Source: Heterohyrax brucei
Lineage: Eukaryota; Chordata; Mammalia; Hyracoidea; Procaviidae
Length of the DNA stretch: 64,000 nucleotides
Reading direction: 5' to 3'
Assembly: GCA_028571685.1 (NCBI GenBank)
Contig: CM053152.1
Coordinates: forward strand, 20,530,001-20,594,000
The translations under genes and the position numbers were made by a program. This document shows, piece by piece, positions 46,926-56,768 of the stretch. Each line of letters opens with the position of its first letter. Position 1 is the first letter of the stretch. Below the pieces are notes generated by a model. That model had not been told where the DNA came from, searched no databases, and worked only from the letters and a program-made list of their open reading frames with translations.

Positions 46926-48698
46926 CAGGTTTGTTTAGTGGCTGTTATTTCTCAGGACAATGGAACATAGTACCCTAGGACCCTGTCAGGAAGAACTCGG
47001 TAGATCCACCAGTCATACGAAGTCTACAAAGATTCCTTTGTAGTCCTACTTGCTTCACAAATACATACAGGGTAGATGCAAGGCTGAAATCAAATATACC
47101 CACAGTCTAATATCTAATACTTTTTTTCCCAGATACACACAAATTAAAAACACTGGAATGTATTTAGTCTGTTTGTTTAGGCTGTTATTAATCATCAGGG
47201 ATTTTAGTGAAGCAACAACAGATGTCCCTCTCTCGCCCTGGGAGAAAAAGAAGACAAAATTAAAGGAGATAGTGTGGTTATTTTGAAGAGATCAAGTCTG
47301 AGCAGAGCTGATAATGTTGAAATTCAGTGAATCATTCCTATTCCTGAACAATGCGGTTAAAGAACTAATGATTTTTATGGCCATTCCTGGTAGGATTCCT
47401 TTAAGTCCTAAGTAATCCTGAAACACTGCCATTTGATGAAATACAGCCTTGTTCACGATTTACCAACAGAAAAGCAGAACTCTGATCAAACAGGTTCAAA
47501 GTAAAATCTGAAAGCTTTTGTTAATGTAAGGTGTTGCTTTAGCAAAATCTGCTGTTACTGTCACAATTTAAAATACATGAGGGAATTTCTGTGTGATTTT
47601 TTTCATAAATACAATAATTAGAATGTTCTTCTTTCAGCCCGGTTTTCCTACAATCGAGTCTGTCATTCCGTCATGTCCTGGCCTTTGTGACTCTGTAAAT
47701 ATAACACCACTATGAGATTAGACCTACCTATCTAAATTGAAAATATTGTTAGTATAAAGGAGTTTCTGCATCAGCTACCAAAGCAGTTTCAGCTAATTGT
47801 AGTCAGAAGTCATGCCAAGAAAGTGTCTGTCTACATGCAGAGCCAGTGTTGAAGCTGGCCTCGGGGTGTATGGTTGATCAGACTGGAAGTTGTTTGCTCT
47901 GTGTAGAAGAACAAGAGAAAATCCATTGACGAGCACCAAGAGGGGTCTAAGCAAAAGACCAGAGTGAGCCCCTGTGTGGCACTGTGAGAGGTTTAGGTTT
48001 AAATCTAGATCCAGGGCATGTCACCCATACGACACTGCCGCTTCCTCTGGGTTCTTCTGACATCAGCTGAGGCAGACCAGATTTCAGATCAAAGGAATAA
48101 CTTTTCTTGCTAGTAGCTTCTCTTGAGCAGTCCGTAAAGTCACACAGCACCCTCTAACTTGGTAAGTAGTCTTTTAAAAGTGTGATGACAAAATAGAAAT
48201 GTTAGCTGCATTTTAGTATACACAGAATCATTTTGTATTTAAGCCATTTTGCTGAAAATGGCAGAGATGCATTTCCTAATAACCTTTTATTATATCTCCC
48301 TCCAATCCTTAATTGTTGAAAATGTAATTTTTTCACCATTTGGTCAAATAATTAATAGTGATTGGCCTTCCAGGTGAAAGGCAAGTTGTCTGTAAGCACC
48401 TTCCCTATGGCAAGAGCAAGACAGCTCTTGTGTCCACTCCTAAATTTATGTTTGTGCTGCGTGAGCTCTGGGACTCTGGGAATAATTCCTTGTTGGATTA
48501 CTGACTTTATGTATGGGTATGGGTGTTGGCATGAACACCAGTAGGGAGTCTCCCATTAATACTCCCCATGGTGCTTTTGTTCTTTATTATTTTTCTTTCA
48601 TGATCAAGAATCATTGTTTGTAGGTCATTTATGTTCAGCATTATTTTCTCCTTTTCTTTCTCCCCTGCCGTTTTCTTTTCTCCTTATCTGTTGTTCAG
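46926..48698. other. SPIRE1 intron, unassigned, with a MIR-like piece
   Basis: Around 47950-48090 a diverged MIR-like stretch may be present on the minus strand (gaggtttaggtttaaatcta). The last 60 bases before the next exon are a strong pyrimidine tract (ttctcccctgccgttttctt). Confidence 0.4.
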
Positions 48699-48872
48699 GT
48701 TCCTGGGATAACCGGTATATGGCCAAGGACGCCTTTCCGACCACTTTTTTCTACCATACAAACAGTTTCTCTGCTCAGCTCTCATCCTTTTGAAGCAGCC
48801 ATGTTTGGGGTAGCAGGGGCTATGTATTATCTGTGTGAGAGAGCTTTTACCAGCAGGTGGAAATCCTCAAAG
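48699..48872 (+). CDS. SPIRE1: SPIRE1 alternative ExonC (mitochondrial isoform Spire1C)
   Basis: The segment is bounded by a long pyrimidine tract ending ttgttcag and by TCAAAG followed by gttggc. It is 174 nt, exactly 58 codons, phase 0 at both ends, with no stop, so it can be included or skipped freely between the exons at 46108-46250 and 52888-53025. The product starts VPGITGIWPRTPFRPLF, has a hydrophobic stretch EAAMFGVAGAMYYL, and ends in basic ERAFTSRWKSSK. From the literature, Spire1C carries a 58-residue alternative ExonC that targets the protein to the mitochondrial outer membrane, where it promotes actin assembly and fission. Length, position and character agree. The identification rests on that memory; the exon structure is read directly. 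Confidence 0.85.
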
Positions 48873-49701
48873 GTTGGCCTCTTTCTGCTGGTTCTGGGGA
48901 ATATTTTATTCTCTGTATTTCTCTGACAGTGATATTTCAACTACAGCACTCTGTAAGAATTAACAGCTTAAATGGGCACTTTGCTTCTGATCGTTGATTT
49001 CCAATCTTTTTCAGGATAAATAGATCACAACATTATCTCATTTGAGAGGAAATAACTTTGAAAGGACAACAAACTCAAAATGCAGCATCAGTTGATTGGG
49101 GCTTGTGAGTGGTTGTTTCTTACGGAACCTAGCTGTGCGGTGTCCTAGAGGACCACTGCCGTCTGGTTTCAAGCCTCCCTACTGGAATGGTTGCATTAGC
49201 TCCCTTTCTAGTAGGCAGAGCTCACCACCTGTCGTGTCGGGTAGCCTTGACAGACGACACCATCTACCCATCACCTGTTTCTGGCACACTAGATCACCAT
49301 CTTTCCGGGTACCGTGTGCCCATAGGATGGGGCTGCTGTGTGTTTCAGGAAACTGTCATTTCCCAAACACCTTTCATAAAGCTGTGTTGGAATGGTGGGG
49401 GTGTTGCATGGTTTTTATGACAACCCACTTTACTTCTCTGGAGAGAGAAATAATGAGTTTTCTTTTTATTGATTATTATTTAAAAGATTTAAAATAATTC
49501 TACTTTTATTGTTTTTCAAGGTTTTAAATAGGGTAATTTTACTATTCCTCGAACCTTAACATTTTTAAAGAAAGTATAATAATTTCCAAGCTCCAGTGAA
49601 ATAATAAAAAGCCCTTCAACCATACCATAGTTGCTTTGGCTCATCTGACAGATATTACAAGTGGTGTTTTTAACACTGGTCCTGTTCGCTCCCCTATGCA
49701 G
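48873..49701. other. intron downstream of ExonC
   Basis: An open frame of 133 codons occurs at 49096-49497, but it lacks splice signals in register and shows no domain. No repeat is recognised, so this is comparatively repeat-free intron. Confidence 0.4.
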
Positions 49702-49785
49702 GGTCCGGTTCTTCAGCGCCCTTGCTCTATTAAACATGCCTCGGACAGTGAACCACCAGCTGATTTCCCTGTTCCTCCTCGTTGA
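49702..49785 (+). other. candidate alternative terminal exon
   Basis: An acceptor-like site (gttcgctcccctatgcag) precedes a phase-0 frame of 27 codons ending in TGA, reading GPVLQRPCSIKHASDSEPPA then DFPVPPR. If spliced from the exon ending at 46250 or from ExonC, it would give a SPIRE1 form lacking the Spir-box and zinc finger. No good poly(A) signal lies close by. This is a candidate only. Confidence 0.2.
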
Positions 49786-49854
49786 CCATCTTGCTTTAGA
49801 GAGGAAACTCCAAATGTAAATAAGAGAAAGCAGATTCCTTTCACTGTTTTTCAG

Positions 49855-49917
49855 GAAATGAAGGGTGAACCTCTGTTACCCCCGGTTAGATCCAGCGGCT
49901 TGGGCAGCACTGGCCAG
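49855..49917 (+). other. candidate phase-0 cassette exon of 63 nt
   Basis: The site tcctttcactgtttttcag is followed by 21 open codons (EMKGEPLLPPVRSSGLGSTG and Q) and then CAG with gtgtag as a weak donor. Length is a multiple of three and the frame is phase 0 on both sides, matching the flanking exons. I do not know this sequence from any SPIRE1 isoform. Confidence 0.25.
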
Positions 49918-50718
49918 GTGTAGGGATAATTTTTTAAGTCTGTCACTCCTTTCTAAACAGAGACATTTGCACACCAAGTCCACATGTTACTTTAGGCAAA
50001 GAAATCATGCACTTTGAGTTTTAAAGTTGAGCTTGAAGAAAGAGTAAACTTAGTAGTTGCTGTTTTTATTTAAATAATTTTCACGTATCTGCTACTTATT
50101 GATAAAGTTGCTAATCACAAACACTGTATAAAACATGGCCATTCCCATTTCTCCCTGTGGTTCAGTGACTGAACTTTGGGCTGTGCTCAAGTCTCTGTGT
50201 GCTGCCTAGCTGACTCATTCTGAATGGACAGCTATAAGAAGAATAATGTGTGAAAAACTCAGCGGTTTTAGTGCTGTATGTAAAAGTAAGCTGTCAAAAC
50301 ACAAGTGCTCCTACAGCAGATTGTCATGTTTATTGTCTTTAAGATTCAGTTACCCTTTCCTCAGTGTATGAGGAGAAGGGGGAAAGAGTTGGGTTGAAAG
50401 TGTCTTGCCCATGTGTCTAGGCCTATCCACCAAGTCACTTGCAGGCTTCCTGCAGGAAAGAGTCCCCGTGAGTGGTTACAATCCCAAGTGCTCAGCACAT
50501 GCTGGAGCATTAGTGTCTCAGTAAGAGATGTTAAAGTTTAATTTGGCTTTGAGATGTTGAATTAAGTTTTTTTTTAATCAATTAAAAAGCATTGAACGTA
50601 TTCTAGAAACTATTTGTCACTTTCTTTCATGTTGCATTAAAGTTTTGTTGTCCTTGGGAATGCTCCAGATTAAAACATTAGCATTTGACCTGATGAAAAA
50701 ATTATTTTAGTAATAGGT

Positions 50719-50830
50719 ACACAACGGAGTAGAACTACCCCACAGGGTCTCCCAGGAGCAGCTAGTGGATTAGAACTGCCATCCTTTAGTCAGTAGCCAT
50801 AACGCGTAACCACTGTAACACCAGGGCTAT
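50719..50830 (-). mobile_element. AfroSINE, antisense, partial
   Basis: cggagtagaactaccccaca, ggtctcccaggagcagctag and gcgtaaccactgtaacacca followed by gggct give the reversed head and middle. The 3' tail part is missing. Confidence 0.84.
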
Positions 50831-51654
50831 AATAGCATATAGTTTCTTGTTGTTTTTGTTTAAAAAAAAAAGGAAAAAAAAATTTTAAATACACAATTCC
50901 TTATTCTGTAAAGAACTGACCTTGCATGTGTTTTAAAGCAGTAAATTGAAAGTATGCTTGGCTAGGTCTTTTTGACTTGTGAGTGAAATGTAGAAAGTAC
51001 AAACAAATCATCAGGTTCTATAAAGAATGCTAACACATCTTTGCAAATAAGGAATTACCAGCCTACCTGAAATGTTTACCAGCCCGGCATCGCAGTTTGA
51101 AAGTAAATTAAGTTAGCACTATTTGCTGTCTTCCTAGCATGTACAACTGCAAACCTCAAGCAGTGATTACATGGTTATTTGCCAAATTAGTACATTAGTT
51201 GATTGGGATTTCAAAATTTGTCATATAATCACCCTCAGGAAATATGCCACAGTCATATTCAACAGGGCTTTACTAAAATTAATAGGAGTAAAACACCTTC
51301 TTATGAGGTATGTTAAAGGCTGAAGAGTGGTACCATTTGGCTCTTCTTTAAGACATCAAAAAGACAGTTTCTGTATTCCCACTTAATGCTGCTATTTTCT
51401 CAGAATGGAACAAAGAAGAGTAGATACTGAACATGCCAATTTAATCCTGTTATCTTTGAAAGCCTTTCCCATTGAAAAAGAAAATAGTAGATGGGTGGGT
51501 TTAGTTTTAGTTTTTAACGTATTTGGGGCATCTCAGAGCAGATAAGAAAGATGCAGTCTTTCCAGACAAACCATTTTCCCCACCCTCTGAAGACTAAGCT
51601 CCTCATGTTAAAAATGCAGTTTCAGGATTTTCTTCCAAAACATTTTAGAAAATT

Positions 51655-51996
51655 TCATCTTTGCTTGAAAAGAGATAATATTGCATTGATTTTTAGTAAG
51701 AAGCAGTAGTTATTCAAACTGTCTTTTTTAGTAAATGCTAATGTTTGTCCAGTTTGCAACATAGATCTGTTTTTACTCTTTTCTCTGATTGAAAGACAGA
51801 ACTGAATGTTAGAAGTCCAGAATCTGATGGCATTCACAGTCCTAGGCTTTCTCTTTTGGCACAGTTGATCTCTAGAAGCCTTGATCAGTGCTTCTGTGAG
51901 TTGGCGTGGATTACCATATGTTTTTGTGAAGAACATTGGGCCTCCGTGTCCAACACCACAATAGTGCTTGTGAGGCAGGGCATGGTGGGAGTGCAT
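51655..51996 (-). other. 113-codon open frame, unknown
   Basis: The frame reads from an ATG at 51996 (MHSHHALPHKHYCGVGHGGP) through TFFTKTYGNPRQ-like and TEALIKASRDQLCQKRK segments to a stop at 51655. No transposon motif is evident. Just upstream on the same strand lie ctgattggttagctctcaga (a CCAAT box in its ATTGG form) and a moderately GC-rich block (52020-52080). I recognise no family or domain. It may be a chance frame, an old retrocopy or an LTR fragment. Confidence 0.2.
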
Positions 51997-52887
51997 AGGC
52001 CAGTTCTGTCTTTCTCTGAGAGCTAACCAATCAGATGCAGGCCAAGGAAGGCGGAGTTGCTAGGAGGCTCTTTATTCAGTGGGATCAGTTACATCAGCAT
52101 CTTCCACAACTGTTTGTAGGGAAGTCATTAGCATAAGACCACTAATATAAATATTTATTATTAAATTCTTCTGAGCTCCACATTTTTCCAGTACTTTTAA
52201 AACACCCAGCAGTTGTTTAAAAATAATTTTAAAAAATCTGAATAACTGTGGGGGCCAGCCTGTATAATTTGCTTTGGATGTGAACTACAATAGGTTCCTG
52301 TTCAGACTCCACTCAGACCTTTAGGATTTTTCAAGATGTGCTCATGTAACTGACCACTAAAAAAAAATGCTTCTCAGTATAAATTACTAACCTCTTCTTT
52401 CGGCTATTCTGGGTACCACAAACCATTTTTTTAAACAGTACCAATCTTATAGATCTACTATTTATCTATCAGCATCTAGTATACAACATAACACTAAGTA
52501 ATGTCTGCATAATCAGTAGGATAAGACTAACATAAAATTGGTTTACAACTTCCCCCTCCCCATGATTTCAGTGTGTGAATATACAGTCCATTCAAAAAAC
52601 TAAAGTTACTGAAAGCAAGCATCTGAACAAACATAGGAAGCTGTTAGATATTGAAATTTTGAGGCTATGATTGTTTTATAGATTCCCAGAAGTTTTCTGC
52701 TCTCTGTTGTCTTAATGAAATTAAAAAACTGTGTGGTACCCCAGAGTGAGCCACTTTGGCCCAGGTTTTATTGGGAAACCTTTTTTCTTCTCTGAAGCTA
52801 CTAACCAGGTGTCTGATCAGAAGGGAGATATTTTAGTGTCAGGACAGGGGGTAGGGGCTCCTGTTCACATGGAATCTTGACTTTCAG

Positions 52888-53025
52888 GAGGAATTCTGCT
52901 ATCCAGTGGAATGCCTCGCTCTGACTGTAGAGGAAGTGATGCACATCCGCCAGGTCCTGGTGAAGGCTGAGCTGGAGAAGTACCAGCAGTACAAAGATGT
53001 CTATACTGCCCTGAAAAAGGGGAAG
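52888..53025 (+). CDS. SPIRE1: SPIRE1 coding exon: Spir-box
   Basis: The acceptor is tcttgactttcag, the donor GGGAAG followed by gtatgg. The exon is 138 nt, 46 codons, phase 0 at both ends. It reads [20 protein letters not shown], then [20 protein letters not shown] and ALKKGK. This is the Spir-box, a conserved helical motif unique to SPIRE proteins that resembles the Rab-binding helix of rabphilin-type proteins and sits directly before the FYVE-like zinc finger. The heptad-like spacing of leucine and valine fits a helix. In the family, Spir-box and zinc finger act together in targeting to Rab11-positive membranes. Confidence 0.96.
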
Positions 53026-53465
53026 GTATGGCTGTTTAAAGTTGACTGATCAAAAGAGTTAGAACAATGGCCAGTCACTAGCATGTCTCCTCACAGAGTT
53101 GCCTGTTAGCCAGATGGTACAGTACCAATCTTGGGTGGAGGGGTTAGGAGGCAAGACATTTTTACTTGAGTAGACAGTCCTGTTTCTGCTTTGCTCGCGA
53201 GAGAGAGTATGCCTGTTCCTCTCCTAGAAATCAAAATCTGTGAAAGGTCTAAAACCACCGTAATAAATAATGGTATGCTTTCTTAACACCACATCTGCAT
53301 TTAGTCATTATGCTTTTGAAGGATTATAAACAAGATGTTTGAGAAACAGAGATATTTTCATATCCTTCTTTAGATTGCCTCCCGGATATTGAGACACTTG
53401 AGATCAGATACTGACATCCTCAGAAAGCTAGGAAGAAGTGTCAACAAGGCACTTCCTATATTACC

Positions 53466-53560
53466 AGTTTTTGCTGTTGCTAGGTGGCATCCAGTCAATT
53501 TGAACTCATGTAACAATGGAAAACTGCCCCGTGCAGTTTTCAGGGCTATAATCTTAACTG
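53466..53560 (-). mobile_element. RTE-derived/AfroSINE fragment, antisense
   Basis: tgctgttgctaggtggcatc, ccagtcaatttgaactcatg and aaaactgccccgtgcagttt combine the inverted RTE-type 3' end with a SINE middle. The copy is short and diverged, lying between the Spir-box and zinc-finger exons. Confidence 0.65.
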
Positions 53561-53761
53561 CTTCTGTTACCTTTAAAGTAGAATTATAATTATACACAAA
53601 GCTAAAACATAATTTACAGAGCCAAATAAAAAGTTTCTGAATTTTCTTTCTCCTTCTATCTACTAAATTTCCCCATATATAAAGTGTATTCACACATGCA
53701 AATTGGGAAATTATCTGTTGATAATGATTTTCACCCCTCCTTTTAAATTGGTATATTTTAG

Positions 53762-53832
53762 CTCTGCTTTTGTTGCCGAACCAGGAGATTTTCCTTCTTC
53801 ACCTGGTCTTACACCTGTCAGTTCTGTAAGAG
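53762..53832 (+). CDS. SPIRE1: SPIRE1 coding exon: FYVE-like zinc finger, first half
   Basis: The acceptor is attggtatattttag and the donor AAGAG followed by gtaaga. The exon is 71 nt, phase 0 start, and leaves two bases (AG) of a split arginine codon. It reads LCFCCRTRRFSFFTWSYTCQ followed by FCK. It supplies the first two cysteine pairs, CFCC and CQFC, of the C-terminal FYVE-like finger, with the aromatic FSFFTWSY stretch between them. This finger lacks the basic phosphoinositide-binding signature of canonical FYVE domains (family knowledge). Confidence 0.95.
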
Positions 53833-54323
53833 GTAAGATATTTTGCAATTGATGAAAAGATAGATTTAGCAATAATGAAAGAAGTATCAGTTGCCTTAAT
53901 TTTTCTTCATTTTCTAACACAGGAATAATATTAGAAGTGACCCATTCTGTTATGTTACACTGTGCTACTTTTGGGGGTTGAAAAACTAACTTCTTCAAAA
54001 GAGGAAACCAAATAGTTATTTGGTATTGAACCTGAAAAATGTTTCTCCATGAGTTCTTTCTTTTATATAAGCAAGGCAAATTATGTCATGTTTCAACAGA
54101 AAAAAATAATAGATGAAATTGTCATATGATCCCTGGATAGTCAAATAAGAAATTCCTCCATAGGACATCAGTTTGGAAGTTTTATAGGCTGATTATCTTG
54201 TTGGAAATCCACAGCTGCAATCATTTGTCACATTCTGTAGAAGAGCCAGAGAGCATTTGTGCTTTGTTGTAGAATTCACATCCTTGGCATCATGTCAAGT
54301 AACACTTTTGATTTTGTGTGCAG

Positions 54324-54351
54324 GCCGGTGTGCTCACAGTGCTGCAAAAAG
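54324..54351 (+). CDS. SPIRE1: SPIRE1 28-nt microexon: zinc finger, third cysteine pair
   Basis: The acceptor is ttgattttgtgtgcag and the donor AAAAAG followed by gtaagata. The exon has one base completing the arginine split with the previous exon, then nine codons: PVCSQCCKK. It supplies the CSQC pair. At 28 nt it is a true microexon, with a 491-nt intron before it and a 101-nt intron after it. Skipping it would shift the frame and remove the third zinc-binding pair, so constitutive inclusion is expected. It is too short to be found by open-frame searches. Confidence 0.93.
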
Positions 54352-54452
54352 GTAAGATAAGCTTGGCTCAGTTACAACATGTGTTAATTCAAATTAGTGT
54401 TTCTGCATTTTTAACAGTACTGCTCATTCTCAGTTTTATTTTGGGATAATAG

Positions 54453-54589
54453 ATGAGGCTGCCATCCAAGCCATACTCTACTCTTCCTATCCTGTCTTTG
54501 GGACCTGCTGCCTTGCAAAGAGGGGAAACTTTTATGACGCCAGAAAAACCCTCCACCAGCCACCACCAGCCTCTTCGGAGCCTTGCCAG
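54453..54589 (+). CDS. SPIRE1: SPIRE1 coding exon: insert within the zinc-finger region
   Basis: The acceptor is ttttgggataatag and the donor GCCAG followed by gtgagc. It starts in phase 0 with [20 protein letters not shown], continues [20 protein letters not shown] and LRSLA, and leaves AG for a split arginine codon. An alternative upstream AG (cattctcag at 54431-54433) would shift the frame, so the start at 54453 is chosen on frame and homology. The segment separates the CSQC and CVDC pairs and is proline- and serine-rich, so it is probably a loop. The weak, purine-containing acceptor is worth noting. Confidence 0.94.
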
Positions 54590-55017
54590 GTGAGCAGAGG
54601 GCCTGGGTCTTCAAAGCATCCCATTTAAAGGACACCATTCCTTTTGACAACTGTAGTGAGGGCTTGGATTTCTGGTTTAACAGAGTTTTTAGTTGGTTGC
54701 TTTTAATGCAGTTGGTTTTGACTTGTTAAAAAAAAAAAAATCTCTAAAAGTTACCCAAAGGTGATTTGCCAAGGGACAACAGTTAACTATTTGAAGAATA
54801 CATTAATTTCTTAGCGTAACTATATTTTTTTCTACTTAGATATAATGACTTTGTTGTATCCTTTGAAGCCATCATTAAATTTGATCCTATTTTTAGACAC
54901 ATAATAGTCTAACCTTTCCTTCATCCCTAAGTTTTAAAGACAGTCTAATTCTGTGCTTATACTGCTCTGCACTGGCTATGACTTACTATTAAAAAGGCAT
55001 AAATAAAACTTTATACC

Positions 55018-55184
55018 AAAAAAACCCCTAAACCAAATCTATTGCCATCGATTCTGACTAATAGTAACCTTATAGGATAGACTAGAACTGCCCCATATGG
55101 TTTCCAAGGAATGCCTAGTGAATTTGAACTGCTGACCTTTGGTTAGCAGCTGTGGCTCTTACTCACTACACCACCAGAGTTTCC
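55018..55184 (-). mobile_element. AfroSINE, antisense
   Basis: aaaccaaatctattgccatc, agaactgccccatatggttt, ccaaggaatgcctagtgaat, acctttggttagcagctgtg and actcactacaccaccagagt give a complete reversed SINE. Confidence 0.92.
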
Positions 55185-55945
55185 TTTATACCTAGAGCTG
55201 ACAATTTTACAGAAAGTGGTTACCTGAGTATCATTCCCTTTTCGTTTAATCCAGGGTAGGGTTAGTACTGGTCCTTAGGCAAGATAGGAGAGGGTCGGAT
55301 AAGAGGCTCCTCTACACCAGCTGTCAGACCTGAATGCTGGTGACTGTCGCTGTTTCTGTATTGGATGTGGATACTGAGGGGAGGAAGGAATGAAGCCAGC
55401 AGTTCACGTGTGCTCCAGAGTACTGGCTACATGCTCAAATCTCTCTGCTCCGTGCTGCTGCTGCGCCATGAAGCAGTCCACACAACACTGCTTTCTGTCC
55501 CCGTGCATCCGCACGCACCCACACAGATTGCATTGTTTGGGGTTATGTTTGCGGTCATTAAGATAGTGGATGAGTAGATGATTCGTACTTCTCTCTCAAA
55601 AAATTACCAAAACCATTTATTGTGATGTTGTCTTAGGTAACTCTGGCTCTCTGGAATCCAAATAAGCAGTCACTCAAATATAGAGAATTGTTGGGGAACA
55701 AAAGCACATTTGGCAATAGATAGATCACAGGAAGGCTAGTCAGAGATATGTTTTCAGCAGATGTCACAGGATGAAGATAAAAGTTACTTCAGTTTCCTGT
55801 AGTCTGACGTGACATTGGTGTTACCTACTATTCATTGATCCTGATGCGGGGTCCCGTGATCACTAAGGAGAGAACCTGACGTACCTTCTGAGTCATCAGT
55901 AGAATGTCAGCAACATGCACTTCATTTTAATTGCTAAAATTCACT

Positions 55946-56038
55946 GTGTATGTGTGTAGGTGGGTGTGTATGAATATACATATATATGTGTGTGTATAGT
56001 ATATATAATAAAGTATACATACATACATACACACACAC
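55946..56038. repeat. compound microsatellite
   Basis: Alternating tgtgtatgtgtgtaggtggg, atacatatatatgtgtgtgt and catacatacatacacacaca stretches with interruptions. Confidence 0.85.
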
Positions 56039-56509
56039 CCCATTTTCCAAAAACTATAAAAGGAATAAAAGTTTGCAGTATTATTTCATAATAAAACATT
56101 TCCTGGTTGTTGTTGTTGTTTCAGTATTTCTGAACCTTGTAACCAATAAATTCTTTTTGGGAAGAACATAGCATAATTACTGTACTTTTATGCAAATAGT
56201 GTGCGCCTTCTGTGTTTGTGTGCTGACCTCAGGGGAGGCACCCTCAGAAGCTCTGCCATGTCTATCCTCTTCCTCATGTTGATGTAAAAAAAATTTAAAA
56301 AATGGCATAGTAATCTCACAGAAATACCTCTTGGGGAGGGGTGAAGCTGGCAAACACACATAGAAGGGTGTGTTATTTGTGTAAAAATATGGTCAATCAT
56401 TTTTAACCATTCCATATTTCAGCAGCAATTTTTTTTTTTACATATACATACTGTTATTAGTATTGTAGTAGAATGCCAAGAGATGATATTGGGTGGTTTT
56501 TCTTTTCAG

Positions 56510-56768
56510 GTTCTCCTCAAGATCAAAGTCCGTGGAGAAATCAGATGAAGAACTGCAGTTCCCCAAAGAGCTGATGGAGGACTGGAGCACTACAGAAGTG
56601 TGTGTAGACTGCAAGAAGTTCATTTCAGAAATCATCAGTTCAAGCCGGCGTAGCCTGGTGTTGGCCAACAAGAGAGCCCGGTTAAAAAGGAAGACACAGT
56701 CCTTCTACGTGTCCTCACCAGGCCCCTCGGAGTACTGCCCTTCCGAGAGGACTATCAATGAGATCTGA
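56510..56768 (+). CDS. SPIRE1: SPIRE1 last coding exon: last zinc-finger pair and C-terminus
   Basis: The acceptor is ggtttttcttttcag. The first base completes the split arginine codon, and 85 residues follow before TGA at 56766-56768. The sequence contains [19 protein letters not shown], then [20 protein letters not shown] (fourth cysteine pair, CVDC) and [18 protein letters not shown] with SERTINEI at the end. This is the diagnostic SPIRE1 C-terminus and closes the FYVE-like finger. The high conservation and the absence of any stop or frameshift show the gene is intact here. Confidence 0.97.

Larger units (their letters stand above)
49918..52887. other. intron before the Spir-box exon
   Basis: Mostly unassigned sequence. 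It contains an antisense AfroSINE (about 50719-50830), an A-rich stretch at 50863-50882, and an open minus-strand frame with an upstream CCAAT-like motif (51655-52080, listed separately). No further SPIRE1-phase exon was found. Confidence 0.45.
54590..56509. other. last SPIRE1 intron
   Basis: It holds a poly(A)-like run at 54727-54740, an antisense AfroSINE at 55018-55184, and a compound (TG)/(TA)/(CATA)/(CA) microsatellite at about 55946-56038. A (TTG)n stretch lies near 56107-56121. No further exon is visible. Confidence 0.6.

Noticed and set aside
49096..49497. 133-codon open frame on the + strand downstream of ExonC
   Set aside because: No splice sites in register, no domain, composition like the surrounding intron. 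I treat it as a chance frame.
53370..54079. minus-strand frames of 107 and 122 codons around the zinc-finger exon
   Set aside because: They overlap a confirmed SPIRE1 exon on the other strand and have no recognisable content.
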